Source of the DNA: Flavobacterium ginsengisoli
GTDB lineage: Bacteria > Bacteroidota > Bacteroidia > Flavobacteriales > Flavobacteriaceae
Assembly (NCBI RefSeq): GCF_029625315.1
Contig: NZ_CP121110.1
Coordinates: forward strand, 1,417,501 to 1,481,500
Direction of reading: 5' to 3'
DNA: 64,000 nt
Within the stretch, counting starts at the first letter, position 1. The number at the start of each line of letters is the position of its first letter. The notes under the pieces were generated by a model. The model ran no database searches and had not been told where the DNA came from. It saw only the letters and a list, made by a program, of their open reading frames with translations. Both the position numbers and the translations under genes were made by a program. Shown here in pieces: positions 9,585-19,833 of the stretch.

Positions 9585-9615
9585 TTGAATACCGTAATTA
9601 AAAAATTTATCTTTG
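9585..9615 (+). promoter_or_regulatory. Promoter of the tyrS leader
   Basis: TTG at 9585-9587 and TATCTTTG at 9608-9615 are separated by 20 bases, matching the Bacteroidota -33/-7 pattern. The leader ORF ATG is at 9624, so the leader transcript would begin within a few bases of its start codon. A CTAAG repeat array ends just upstream. Confidence 0.7.
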
Positions 9616-9623
9616 CATTCGAT

Positions 9624-9734
9624 ATGAAATTCTTGAACAGCATATTACGTCTTCCTTTTTTCAGCACTTATTATTATGCAATAATATCTGCTCGGATAGG
9701 CTATGCATATAATTCAACGTATTCACGACTGTAA
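9624..9734 (+). CDS. Tyrosine-rich 36-residue leader peptide of tyrS
   Basis: A 36-codon ORF starts nine bases after a promoter-like -7 element and ends 27 bases before a strong terminator that precedes tyrS. Six of its residues are Tyr, all coded TAT: a run of three at codons 16-18, then 27, 29 and 33. This is the layout of an amino-acid-sensing leader peptide: stalling at the Tyr codons when charged tRNA-Tyr is scarce would change folding of the downstream RNA. I know of no named family for it. The only alternative pairing I see for the terminator arm is weak (GGCT at 9699-9702 with AGCC at 9764-9767). Confidence 0.72.
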   Translation: MKFLNSILRLPFFSTYYYAIISARIGYAYNSTYSRL

Positions 9735-9761
9735 ATTAAATAGATAAATTATATAAACCTT

Positions 9762-9791
9762 AAAGCCCGGGCATTTCGTCCGGGCTTTTTT
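9762..9791 (+). terminator. Attenuator terminator before tyrS
   Basis: AAAGCCCGG (9762-9770) and CCGGGCTTT (9780-9788) form a perfect 9-bp GC-rich stem with a nine-base loop, followed by a run of T. It ends 12 bases before the tyrS ATG and after the Tyr-rich leader ORF, so it stands inside the tyrS transcript and not at the end of another gene. Confidence 0.88.
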
Positions 9792-9803
9792 ATTTTCAAA
9801 AAA

Positions 9804-11008
9804 ATGGAAACAATTCAAAAATTAAAAGAAAATGCTTGCCATCTTTCTTCCCGAAAATGGCTTAGAAGAAAAATTAAACCTAGCTAAAAAAGAAAACAGA
9901 AAATTAATTATTAAACTGGGTTTTGATCCAACTGCTCCAGATTTGCATTTGGGGCATGCTGTTGTGCTTAAAAAACTGAAACAATTTCAAGATTTAGGAC
10001 ATCAAATTGTAATTGTTGTTGGAAGTTTTACGGCAAGAATCGGTGATCCGACTGGAAAAAACAAAAGCCGAAAACCTTTAAGTATTGAAGAAGTACAGCA
10101 CAACGCAGAAACCTACATTTCGCAATTGTCTAAAATTATTGATGTTGAAAAGGCCAAAATTGTTTTCAACTCAGAATGGCTTGACGAACTTCCTTTTTCT
10201 GAAGTGATTCAGATTATGTCGAATGTGACGGTTGCACAATTGATGCATCGGAATGACTTTAATAAGCGTTTTAGCGAGAATACGCCAATTGCAATGCATG
10301 AATTGGTTTACCCAATTTTGCAAGGTTTTGATTCGGTTAAAATTAATGCTGATATCGAAATGGGCGGAACAGACCAATTATTTAACTGCACCATGGGAAG
10401 ACAGTTACAGGAAAGTTTTAAACTTTCGGGACAAATTGTGATGTGTATGCCTTTACTTAAGGGATTGGATGGAAAGGAAAAGATGAGCAAATCGCTTCAT
10501 AATACAATTGGTTTAATTGATGAACCAAATGAAATGTTTGGTAAAACGATGTCAATTCCTGACGCTCTTATTTTAGAATTTTTAGAATTGACAACCAATT
10601 TTTCATTCGAAGAAAAAGAAGAAATCAAGAAAAGATTAGAGAAAGAAAATCCGATGGATATTAAAAAACTAATTGCTAAAAATATTATCAGCCAATACCA
10701 TAATCAAAATGAAGCAGAACAAGCAGAACAATTTTTCATTAATCAATTTCAAAGTAAAAATGCGAGCATCAAAATCATTTATTCCTGTTTCGATTTCTTC
10801 TTTAGAAAATCAAACCAATAAAATGACTTTGATTGATCTTTGTGCAATCATTAAAAATGATATAACAAAATCAGCTAATAGAAGATTAATTGAAAGTGGT
10901 GCAGTTCAAATCAATAATGAGAAAATTATAAATCCAAACGAATTGATTTTATTAGAAAAAGAAACAAAAATCAAAATTGGAAAGAGAAATTTTTATGAAT
11001 TGCAATAA
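9804..11008 (+). CDS. tyrS: Tyrosyl-tRNA synthetase (two GC-loss frame breaks)
   Basis: The enzyme charges tRNA-Tyr. It has the class I signature near GFDPTAPDLHLGHAVV (HLGH in place of HIGH), KMSKS near residue 230 and a C-terminal S4 RNA-binding domain (RRLIESGAVQINNEKI). I place the start at 9804 (METIQKLKENA). The frame is broken at GCTTGC (9834-9839) and at GCGAGC (10762-10767). Adding GC at each gives NALAIFLPEN and NASASKSFIPVS and one 402-residue protein of normal length. Expression is probably controlled by the Tyr leader and terminator upstream. A gene of this kind cannot be a pseudogene unless another copy exists. Confidence 0.93.
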
Positions 11009-11089
11009 TTGAATCATTATTGTTTGTAAAGAGCGAACCTCTGCAATTTAATTTTACATTTCTATATTCGGGTTTCAAAAATAAATAAG

Positions 11090-11122
11090 AAAGGGATAAA
11101 CAATTAAGTTTATCCCTTTTTG
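11090..11122. terminator. Bidirectional terminator after tyrS
   Basis: AAAGGGATAAAC (11090-11101) pairs with GTTTATCCCTTT (11108-11119), with a six-base loop and a T run. It lies between convergent tyrS and the acyltransferase gene. The rest of the 222-base gap shows nothing clear. Confidence 0.87.
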
Positions 11123-11230
11123 AATATCTATAACTAACAAAATTTAGAAATTCATTATTTTTAAGTTCAGAGTTGTAAAGGGACAAAGTTTTTCAGCTCT
11201 GTACCTTATTTCTTTAAACCTTTGCCTCTT

Positions 11231-12373
11231 TTACTGTAAAGAAACTTTTCTTTTTTGAAATTTATTTACAAGCCATTTTCTAACTGGTTCATCGTATAAT
11301 TTTAAGCATACGAAAGCTAATATTATGGTCACAATTAAAACTCCAATTCCTTCTAAATATCCATTTTCCATACTAACTTTATTATCTACAACCCAAGCTG
11401 TAAACCAATAAATTAGTGGATAATGTGTAATGTAAATTGGATACGAAATGTCTCCTAGAAGCTTACAGATTTTTAATGAAAATTCATTTTTAATCTCTCC
11501 TCCTGCTCCAATTGCGACAATAAGCGGAAAAATTAAAATAATACAGATTGATTCGTATAAACCATTTATCCAAAGACTATTTTCGTCTCCAAATCTTGGC
11601 AGTGCCAAAACAATCGTGATTAAAATACTGCAAATCCAAAAGGCGTTTTTTACATGAATAAGTTTTCCTAGACGGCAAAGTAATACTCCAGCAAAAAACG
11701 GATATAATAAACGGGTAAAACCGACATTCATTTGCTCCAAATTCAATGACCAACCGCCAATTACGTCTCCTTTTGATCCGAAAACTGTATAATTAATTAG
11801 CAATCCGGCAAATATTAATACAAAGACCGACATTACTTTATTCGAAAATTTACGAAAGATTAAGGCGTACAAGATGTTTGCAATATATTCGAAAAAAAGC
11901 GACCATGCCGGCCCATTTAAAGGATGCATTTCTCCCCAACCTCTAATTTCTAATGAAGGTGGAATTGGTAAAAGTGTAAAACCTATTACCATAGTTAAAA
12001 TAACTTTCCAGACTTCCATTCCCGCAATCATTGGAAATAATGCGTCTGAAGCTTGAAAATAGTAAAATATAGCCCCAATGATCATTCCTAGAATTACCAT
12101 TGGCTGTAAACGAATTAAACGGCGTTTGTAAAATTCCCATTGTCCCATTTTACCCCAACGATCGTCATATGCATAAGCGACAACAAATCCTGATAAAAGG
12201 AAAAAGAAATCTACCGCAAGATATCCGTGATTTATAATTTGTTTAAAACGGTTTCCGCCTGCAAAGGCTTCAAAAATATGGAAAGCAACAACTAAAATAG
12301 TCGCAACTCCACGCAGTCCGTCTAGAATTTCGTAATGTTTTTTTGGTTTAATATCAGATGAAATTGAACTCAT
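11231..12373 (-). CDS. Acyltransferase-3 family membrane protein
   Basis: This 380-residue protein has about ten hydrophobic segments and the N-terminal family signature LDGLRGVATILVVAFHIFEA, whose RG and His are typical of acyltransferase 3 (OafA/NodX type). The FFFLSGFVVAYAY segment follows. Such proteins transfer acyl groups to sugars, lipids or envelope glycans at the inner membrane. It lies next to a secreted DUF1349 protein and a GH3 glycosidase on the same strand, but the acceptor is unknown. Confidence 0.9.
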   Translation of the reverse strand: MSSISSDIKPKKHYEILDGLRGVATILVVAFHIFEAFAGGNRFKQIINHGYLAVDFFFLLSGFVVAYAYDDRWGKMGQWEFYKRRLIRLQPMVILGMIIGAIFYYFQASDALFPMIAGMEVWKVILTMVIGFTLLPIPPSLEIRGWGEMHPLNGPAWSLFFEYIANILYALIFRKFSNKVMSVFVLIFAGLLINYTVFGSKGDVIGGWSLNLEQMNVGFTRLLYPFFAGVLLCRLGKLIHVKNAFWICSILITIVLALPRFGDENSLWINGLYESICIILIFPLIVAIGAGGEIKNEFSLKICKLLGDISYPIYITHYPLIYWFTAWVVDNKVSMENGYLEGIGVLIVTIILAFVCLKLYDEPVRKWLVNKFQKRKVSLQ

Positions 12374-12469
12374 TTGTTTTTGGTTTAAGGTTAAGTTAGA
12401 TTGATAAAATTTTAGATTGATTGTGATCTAAAATTATTTTGAGTTTGGATTTTTAGATTGAAATTTAGC

Positions 12470-13123
12470 TTATTGATGATTTTTTAGCCATTCTGCTCTT
12501 CTCTGGTCTGGTAAATGTTTTACAGAGAAGTTTTCAAATTTTGCTTCAAAGCCTTTTCCGTCAGGAGAAGCGACCATTAAACCTACCATAACTGGTGCGT
12601 TATCCTGTAAAGGCGCATTTCTGGTCATGATATAGTTTTTATCATCAAAAGAATAGAATATTTCAACGGCATCTAATCGTCGTACGGCTTTAATCCAAAT
12701 AAAAGGAGGCACTTTATCTAAAGTTGTTACGCTCCAATCGCTTTTGTCGTGTGTTACAACGGTACTGACATTAAATTTTCCGTCTACAAACTCCACTCCT
12801 GTTTTGATGTAATTTTTCTCGTCTATACGAATCATCAAACCCATCTGGTCAAAACGAGCGATGTAGTTTCCTGTCAGTTTTACTTTTGCTTCAAACTCTC
12901 CACCATAATTGGCGTAGTAAAAAGGCGCATCATCCACCGTGAATCCATAGTGCGAAATTCTCCAGTAATCGCTATTTGCGGTGACATTCATAATCAATGC
13001 ATTATTTTTAATTTCCCATTTTTCAGGTTCATTAAACCATTGCATTTTGTTCAGACTCTGTGCTGAAAGGTTCTGGAACATGACAAAACCAAATGTAAAT
13101 AGTAGTATTCGTTTCATTTTCAA
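12470..13123 (-). CDS. Secreted DUF1349 concanavalin-like protein
   Basis: The 217-residue protein has a signal peptide (ILLFTFGFVMFQNLSAQS) and a beta-sandwich of the DUF1349/YesU type, seen in WFNEPEKWEIKNNALIM, FDQMGLMIRIDEKNYIKTGV and the C-terminal FENFSVKHLP. Family members are often encoded near carbohydrate-degrading enzymes and may bind or act on glycans; no catalytic residues are certain. It is followed by the acyltransferase and preceded by the GH3 gene, all on one strand. Confidence 0.87.
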   Translation of the reverse strand: MKMKRILLFTFGFVMFQNLSAQSLNKMQWFNEPEKWEIKNNALIMNVTANSDYWRISHYGFTVDDAPFYYANYGGEFEAKVKLTGNYIARFDQMGLMIRIDEKNYIKTGVEFVDGKFNVSTVVTHDKSDWSVTTLDKVPPFIWIKAVRRLDAVEIFYSFDDKNYIMTRNAPLQDNAPVMVGLMVASPDGKGFEAKFENFSVKHLPDQRRAEWLKNHQ

Positions 13124-13256
13124 AATTTGATTTTTATTATTAAAGCAAAACTTCTAATATTTTGTTTGTACATCTAAAATTTTAAGACAAAAGCAAAGCC
13201 GCAAATTTTTACACTTGCAGACTTTTACAAACCAACCAATTTTAGAAATAAAAAAA

Positions 13257-15473
13257 TTATTTAAGTGAGAATTTCACTTTAGATTTTATATCTGTAGATG
13301 AAGCACCAATAATTGCTTCGAAATCACCAGGTTCTGCAACCCAGTCATGTTTTTTATCATCAAAGAAACTTAAAGCCGTCTTATCAATTGTAAACGTTAC
13401 TGTTTTTTCTTCTCCAGCTTTAAGAGCAACTTTCTCAAAACCTTTTAATTCTTTTATCGGACGAGGCAATGAAGATTTCACGTCAGTAATGTACAATTGT
13501 ACTACTTCAGATCCTTCTCTGCTTCCTGTATTTTTTACGTTAACTGAGAATGTTATTTTATCTCCTTCGTTAATTTGTTTTTTGTCAGCTGTTACTTTTC
13601 CATAAGCAAAAGTCGTGTAGCTCAAACCGTGTCCAAAAGAGAACAATGGTTTGATTTTGTTTTTGTCAATCCAACGGTATCCAACAAAAATTCCTTCGTT
13701 GTATTTTACCTCATCGCCACATGGAAATTCTCCTAAAGCATGAGCTCCGTTATCAGATAATTTTACTGGGAAAGTGAAAGATAATTTTCCAGAAGGATTT
13801 ACATCTCCAACCAAAACATTTGCTAAAGCATTTCCTGCCTCAGTTCCTAAAAACCATCCCTGAACAATTCCTGGAACTTCTTTAATCCAAGGCATTGCAA
13901 TTGCATTTCCAGAAATATTTACAAAAACAATGTTTTTATTTACTTTCGCTAATTCGCTAATTAATTTATCCTGACCATAAGATAAATTCAACTCTTTACG
14001 ATCATGTCCTTCGTCATCTTGATTTTCGCTTTTGTTCAATCCTCCGATAAAAAGAACAATATCAGCATCTTTAGCTACTTTTAAAGCTTCTGCAGTCAAT
14101 TCAGCTGGAGAACGTTTTTCTTCCAAACTTACTTTAGCAATAACTCCATTGTAATTACTTGTAGGATCTCCTACATAACCTCTTGCATAAACAATTTCAG
14201 CTTGGTTTCCGATTCTTTTCTTTAAACCTTCAAGTGGCGTGATTTCGTATCTTGCTTTAAGCGAAGAACTTCCTCCACCAACTGTCATCATTTTGATCGC
14301 ATTTTCTCCAATTACAGCAATCTTTTTGGTTTTAGAAAGATTGATTGGAAGAATATTGTTGTTGTTTTGCAATAAAACGATTCCTTCTTCAGCAATTTTA
14401 CGGCCAGCCAAAGCATGCTCTTCAGTTCCAAAAGATCCAAAAGGACGGTTTCTATCCATTGTAGTTAGGAAAGATAAACGTAGAATGCGACGTACTTTTT
14501 CGTCCAATTCTTTAGTTCCAACTTCTCCTTTTTTGATCATTTCTGCATATGGTTTTGCTAAATAGTAGTTATCATATGCATTACTTGTTCCCCAAGAAAG
14601 TCCATTTGTCCAAGAACCGAATTCCATATCCAAACCATTGTGAATAGCTTGTTTAGTATCACTAACTCCACCCCAATCTGAAACTACAACTCCTTTGAAG
14701 CCCCATTCTCCGCGAAGAATATCGTTTAATAAATATTCGTTGTGGCAACATTGCTGTCCTTTGTATTTGTTGTAAGCTCCCATAATTGACCAAACATCAC
14801 CTTCTTGAACTGCGGCTTTAAAAGCAGGAAGATAAATTTCGTACAACGCACGGTCGTCAACGATTACGTTAACCGAGTTACGATTTGTTTCTTGATTATT
14901 TAAAGCGAAATGTTTTACGCAAGCTGCAACTCCATTTGCTTGAACACCTTTAATATAAGGAACAACCATTTTAGATGCCAAAAACGGATCTTCTCCCATA
15001 TATTCGAAGTTACGACCGTTTAATGGACTTCTATAAATATTTACACCAGGTCCTAATAATACATTTTTGTTACGGTAACGAGCTTCTTCTCCAATAGATT
15101 TACCATATAAAGAAGCCAATTCTTTGTTCCATGTAGATGAAAGTGCCGTAAGCGCTGGAAAAGCAATACAAGAATCGTTTGTCCATCCAGCTTGATCCCA
15201 TTCGTCCCATTTTACCTCTGTACGAATTCCGTGTGGTCCATCAGTCATCCAGTTTTCGGGAATTCCAAGACGTTTAACACCTGGAGAACTAAATTTAGAC
15301 TGCGCATGAATCATGGCAATTTTCTCATCAGTTGTCATTCGTTTAAGCGCATCTTCTACGCGCTCTTCAATCGGTTTTTTATCATCTAGATAAACTGGAA
15401 CTTTATTCTGAGCATTTGCTCCCAAAGAACTCAGTAAAAGTAAAACAACAATTGTTTTAACGTTTTTTAACAT
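13257..15473 (-). CDS. Secreted GH3 beta-glucosidase-type glycosidase
   Basis: The 738-residue protein begins with a signal peptide (VVLLLLSSLGANAQN). The GH3 N-domain contains RSPLNGRNFEYMGEDPFLAS and the nucleophile region VVSDWGGVSDT; the second alpha/beta domain follows, then a fibronectin-III-like C-domain (VNVKNTGSREGSEVVQLYI). It hydrolyses beta-linked glucosyl or xylosyl residues, probably in the periplasm. Its neighbours are DUF1349 downstream and a DUF6377 sensor-like gene upstream. No SusC/SusD pair is present in the window, so it is not part of a full polysaccharide utilisation locus here. Confidence 0.93.
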   Translation of the reverse strand: MLKNVKTIVVLLLLSSLGANAQNKVPVYLDDKKPIEERVEDALKRMTTDEKIAMIHAQSKFSSPGVKRLGIPENWMTDGPHGIRTEVKWDEWDQAGWTNDSCIAFPALTALSSTWNKELASLYGKSIGEEARYRNKNVLLGPGVNIYRSPLNGRNFEYMGEDPFLASKMVVPYIKGVQANGVAACVKHFALNNQETNRNSVNVIVDDRALYEIYLPAFKAAVQEGDVWSIMGAYNKYKGQQCCHNEYLLNDILRGEWGFKGVVVSDWGGVSDTKQAIHNGLDMEFGSWTNGLSWGTSNAYDNYYLAKPYAEMIKKGEVGTKELDEKVRRILRLSFLTTMDRNRPFGSFGTEEHALAGRKIAEEGIVLLQNNNNILPINLSKTKKIAVIGENAIKMMTVGGGSSSLKARYEITPLEGLKKRIGNQAEIVYARGYVGDPTSNYNGVIAKVSLEEKRSPAELTAEALKVAKDADIVLFIGGLNKSENQDDEGHDRKELNLSYGQDKLISELAKVNKNIVFVNISGNAIAMPWIKEVPGIVQGWFLGTEAGNALANVLVGDVNPSGKLSFTFPVKLSDNGAHALGEFPCGDEVKYNEGIFVGYRWIDKNKIKPLFSFGHGLSYTTFAYGKVTADKKQINEGDKITFSVNVKNTGSREGSEVVQLYITDVKSSLPRPIKELKGFEKVALKAGEEKTVTFTIDKTALSFFDDKKHDWVAEPGDFEAIIGASSTDIKSKVKFSLK

Positions 15474-15676
15474 AACAGTAATAATTAAAGCATTAGTTAG
15501 ATAATATTATAAAGTCTATATAAAAACTTTTCTATCATATTGTAAAACTAAAACGTTATCGTACAAGTTACATTTTTAGACAGAAAAAAGTAGTGGTTTA
15601 AAAAATTAATTATTTGATTTTTAAATATTTAAAATAAAAAATACCTTAAAAAAAGTAGTGATTTTGAAATAAACAT

Positions 15677-17320
15677 TTACGCTTTCAAAGCCATTGAGCC
15701 AATTTTCATGACCATTTCTTCGAAATCATTTCGCGAAACTGCCGCCTTATTTCGAGCTCTTGTGCGATAGTTGTAAATTGTGCTTAAAGAATAACGCAAA
15801 AATGTCGCTATTTTAACACTGTCGGTAATTCCGAGTCTGATTAAAGCAAAAATTCGAAGTTCTGTATTTAGTAATTCATTTTGCTTTAAAACGATTTGTT
15901 CTTCTGGAATTAATAAAGCATTGAAATCTTTGACAAATGTTGGATATAAGTTTAAAAAGATAATATCGAAGTTTTTGTATAATTCTTCTAGCTCGTTATC
16001 AACCAAAGTAGTTGATTTTAATATTTTGTAAATTTCGTCGAATTGTTTTGCTGTTGCTTTCTTGTTTAAACTAATGCGATAATTCTCTAATTTGTTAATG
16101 TAAGTTGAGCAAAGACTGAAGAAATGTGCAATATATTCTTCTTTAACCAAATTAGATTCAGACAATTGCAGATTACTTTCTTGCAACTGCTTGTTTGTTT
16201 CAGTAATATCTTTATTTAACTCTGCTAGTTTCTGGCTGGTTTCATAAAGTTCGCTTCTAATTCTAGAAACCTTTTTCATTTGTTTGTAAACGTAAATAAT
16301 TGCAACTAGTAAAAATAGAGAAAGCAAACTGATGCAAAGCAAATAAATCTGTAATTCACTTTTTCGTTGCGCTTCACGTTCCTGATAAACTGTATTAATA
16401 ATCGAATATACTTCTGACATCAACAAAGTTCGAAACTGAACATTGCAATATAATGCATCTTCAATCGCAGATTGTGTGAGTTTATAAGCCATATCGACAT
16501 CTCCAATTTCGTAAAAAACTAAAGCCAACTCTTGGAGTGAAGCATTGTCTTTATTGGCATTTTTAATATCTGAAGTGGCAGAAAGTGCATAGTATCTTTT
16601 TCTAGCTTCTAAGTCATGCGTAGCTTCACCTATTTTTCCTAACAAATAGGTAATCATTGCATATTCTGGACTTTCTTCTTTAGTTTTATTCAATAAAGCT
16701 AATAACTGCTTTTTAGGATCATTGTATTTTTTATCAATAAAAATATCTTGCTGAATTCTATTAATTTGATATTCTAAAGTATTTGGTTTTAGAATACTTA
16801 ATAATGAATCACGATAACTCCCAATCTGTTTTCTGTACTCAGGACTATAACTATTAGCCGCATAATGTTCAAAAAATTCACGATACGAAATATAATAATT
16901 TGGAAGTAAAGAAGCAGGAAGACTTTTTTTATTAATGCTTTTTAAAATTGCTTCAGATTCACGATATTTTCCAGAAGAAGAATAAAGTGTTACCAGTTGC
17001 AATTGAGCTAAATCTAAAAGTTCTTTATTTTGAAGTTCTTCGGCAATTTTGATGTTCTTTTTTACGTATTGAATTGCAGAATCTGAGTTTAGTTTCTGAT
17101 ATTCAAAATAAAGTGTTTTGTTATAATTATACTCCTGCTCTTTCGTAAGATTATCCGATTTTATCTTCTTGAAATTCAGAATTCGCTCTTCTTTAATCTT
17201 TACGTAATGCTGTTTATTTTTAATCGCTTCGTTTAATTCTTTCAAAATAACATCTGTACTCTCCGATGCAAAAAGTGGAAGGTTTAAAATAAAAAACAGA
17301 AATAAGTAATATTTTTTCAA
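15677..17320 (-). CDS. DUF6377 membrane regulator-like protein
   Basis: This 547-residue protein has a signal peptide (LFLFFILNLPLFASES), a TPR-like helical region of about 300 residues, a single membrane span near residue 330 (LLCISLLSLFLLVAIIYVYK), a coiled coil and a C-terminal helix-turn-helix (LGITDSVKIATFLRYSLSTI). This layout matches DUF6377 proteins, which in Flavobacteriia often lie beside glycosidase or SusCD genes and probably act as membrane-tied transcription regulators. It lies just upstream of the GH3 gene on the same strand, so control of that gene is a reasonable inference. Confidence 0.83.
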   Translation of the reverse strand: MKKYYLFLFFILNLPLFASESTDVILKELNEAIKNKQHYVKIKEERILNFKKIKSDNLTKEQEYNYNKTLYFEYQKLNSDSAIQYVKKNIKIAEELQNKELLDLAQLQLVTLYSSSGKYRESEAILKSINKKSLPASLLPNYYISYREFFEHYAANSYSPEYRKQIGSYRDSLLSILKPNTLEYQINRIQQDIFIDKKYNDPKKQLLALLNKTKEESPEYAMITYLLGKIGEATHDLEARKRYYALSATSDIKNANKDNASLQELALVFYEIGDVDMAYKLTQSAIEDALYCNVQFRTLLMSEVYSIINTVYQEREAQRKSELQIYLLCISLLSLFLLVAIIYVYKQMKKVSRIRSELYETSQKLAELNKDITETNKQLQESNLQLSESNLVKEEYIAHFFSLCSTYINKLENYRISLNKKATAKQFDEIYKILKSTTLVDNELEELYKNFDIIFLNLYPTFVKDFNALLIPEEQIVLKQNELLNTELRIFALIRLGITDSVKIATFLRYSLSTIYNYRTRARNKAAVSRNDFEEMVMKIGSMALKA

Positions 17321-17484
17321 AGCGATTTTAATATAAAGGAATTACAAATATAGCAAAGCGAAAATATAAAAAATGAATTATTTTGAGAGTGGTTATAATT
17401 AACCAAAAATGATATTGCAGTATTTTCTACTATAAATAATACAATGACAAAGATATAATTACTATAAATAAATTTATTAAAACA

Positions 17485-17522
17485 AAAGCTTTGTGAAAGT
17501 TTTTAAAATTTCACAAAGCTTT
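17485..17522 (-). terminator. Terminator after the acyl-CoA dehydrogenase
   Basis: AAAGCTTTGTGAAA (17485-17498) pairs perfectly over 14 bases with TTTCACAAAGCTTT (17509-17522) across a ten-base loop. It is placed 17 bases past the stop of the acyl-CoA dehydrogenase gene. Confidence 0.83.
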
Positions 17523-17538
17523 GCTATACTATATAAAA

Positions 17539-19800
17539 CTAAAGCGCAATAGGCGCCGCTAAACAACTTTCTGGAATATTGAAAGCATTTACGAGAGCCA
17601 CAGCGTCTGGACGAATATCCCAACAAAGCTGATTTACCATTTTACGGACTGCTTTGGTTTTTACTGCTTCCATATAACCGTCTTCAAGATACCAACCTTT
17701 GTTTTTTTCTATCTGCGAAAGCGCATATAACTGATTCAATTTCGTCAAAATAACTTTCGAAGATTCGTCTTCAACTGCTTTTATTGCGATTTGAAATTGC
17801 TCTAAGACTATTCTTTCCAAATATGCTTCGGCCACATCAATCATTTGATGTTGCACAACGTTGAAAGCATCATAAGGTTCTAATCCTCCATCAATCAATT
17901 TTTTGATACGTCTAGTCTGCTGAAGCCAAAATTGTTTTTTCTCTATGAACAAATGCCTGAAGATGAAATTCTCCATCTAACAAATGTTCGTCTTCTGTTC
18001 TACGGGTTGCAATTGGGTTTTTCTCCGCAATTGCTGTTTTTGCATTTTCGTATACATAATTGATAATTCCCAGCGAACCCATTTCTCCAAATGACTTTCT
18101 GAATTCTGCTAATCTGTTTTTAGCTACTAATTGCATTAAAACGGTATTATCTCCTTCAAAAGTGGTGTAAATTTCAGTATCGTTTTTAAGCGCATCTATT
18201 CTATTTTCAGACAAATAGCCTTTTCCTCCGCAAGCTTCTCTACATTCTTGCAGAATATCTCTCGTACTCCAAGTAGAATAAGATTTCATTCCTGCTTGCC
18301 AATGCTTCGATTTCTTGCATTTCAGCTTCGGTTTTGTTTAAAAATCTACTCGTTAAATATTGAAGTGCAAAATGAACTGCATACGTTTTAGCTAAGGGTG
18401 GCAATAATCGACGCTGATGCATTCTGTAATTTAAAATAGGAACTTCAGAACCTCCTTCTGGACCAAATTGTCTTCTTTGATCGCTGTAGCGAATGGCAAT
18501 TGTTAATCCTGATTTAGCTCGCAACTAAAGCCGAACGCGGAATTCCGATTCTTCCTCCAACCAAAGTCCCTAACATCGTGAAAAATCGTCTATTATCACT
18601 CGGAATCGGGCTTTCAAATTCGCCTTTATCATTTACTGAAGCAAAGCGATCCAGCATATTGTCTTTCGGAATCACTACATTATCAAAACTTATTGTTCCG
18701 TTATCTACGCCATTTAATCCCATTTTATGACCGCAATCGCCAATTGTTACTCTGTTTAATACATTTCCGTTTGGATCGCGTAACGGAACCACAAAAGCAT
18801 TTACGCCATAATCATGATCGTCAATAATTAATTTAGCAAAAACAGTTGCCATTTGTCCATGAACAGCTGCGTTGCCAATATATTCTTTTTGAGCATTTTT
18901 ATTTGGCGTATGAATGGTAAAAGTCTGATCGTTATGATTGTAAGTTGCTGTTGTTTCTAGACCTTTTACGTTCGATCCGTGATGTGTTTCGGTCATGGCA
19001 AAACAGCCTGGAAGTTTCAACGAGCCAATATCTTTTAAATATTTAGCATAATGTTTTTCAGTTCCTAACGATTGAACACTCATTCCCCAAAGTCCAAACT
19101 GAACACCAAATTTAATTACCAAACTTAAATCGTGATAACTCAGCGTTTCCATGATGGCGAAATAATCTTCAATATTTCCTCCTCCGCCATATTCTTTTGG
19201 ATAAGCCATGCCTCCTAAATTTTCATCGGCTAGAATTTTGCACCATTTGTAAACGGTTTGTCTAAAAACATTAATATCAGTAGACGTTTCATATGCAAAT
19301 TCAGGTCTCGAAATCACAGATTTAACTCTTTCAATTATTGCGCCTTCTTTTCCGTCTAAAAGTTGAGTGATTTTCTGAATGTCAAAACTAGCATCTGTAT
19401 GAGAATTGGCTGTAAAAGAATCCGCTTTGGTTTTAAAGTTTTGAAGCGCCTCTTCGCCTAAAATCCCTAAATCATTTTCTAGTTTTTTGAAATCGGATTC
19501 GATTGGTGTTAAATCCAAATCGGTTCCCGAAAGTGCTCTTGCAATATCAAAAATCGACTTAACAGAAGATTTATCCTGAATGCTTTTTTCAATATCCAAT
19601 TTCCATTGTGTGAGTTCATTTCGCGAAGGCGGATTTGAAATATCTACTTTAGAAAGCAAATATTCTTTTTCTTCTTGAGACAAAACATTTAGCGAATTTA
19701 TAAACTCTTTTAAGGTTGTAAACTCTTTTTGTGTCAGTAAATCATCTGACCACACTAAATAAAATAACGGAGTAAAGGCTTGAAGTTTGGTATTTTTCAT
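17539..19800 (-). CDS. Acyl-CoA dehydrogenase/oxidase family protein (three frame breaks)
   Basis: The repaired protein has 754 residues. An N-terminal helical region is followed by the flavin-binding middle domain (KLPGCFAMTETHHGSNVKGL) and the ACOX-like C-domains with DTLQEC-type motif RDILQECREACGGKGYL. It would oxidise acyl-CoA to enoyl-CoA. Breaks lie at GCTCGC (18517-18522) and GCTTGC (18294-18299); adding GC to each gives VASAKSGLTIAI and ALASAGMKSYST. A third break at about 17935-17941 is a run of six A on the coding strand where five are expected. With these repairs the gene is open from start to stop. It stands alone, with no other beta-oxidation genes nearby. Confidence 0.9.
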
Positions 19801-19833
19801 ATCAACAGTATTCGGTTTGGAAATAGTTTTTTT

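Noticed and set aside
14239..14565. Plus-strand ORF inside the GH3 gene
   Set aside because: It is antisense to conserved GH3 blocks; composition follows the opposite strand's codons.
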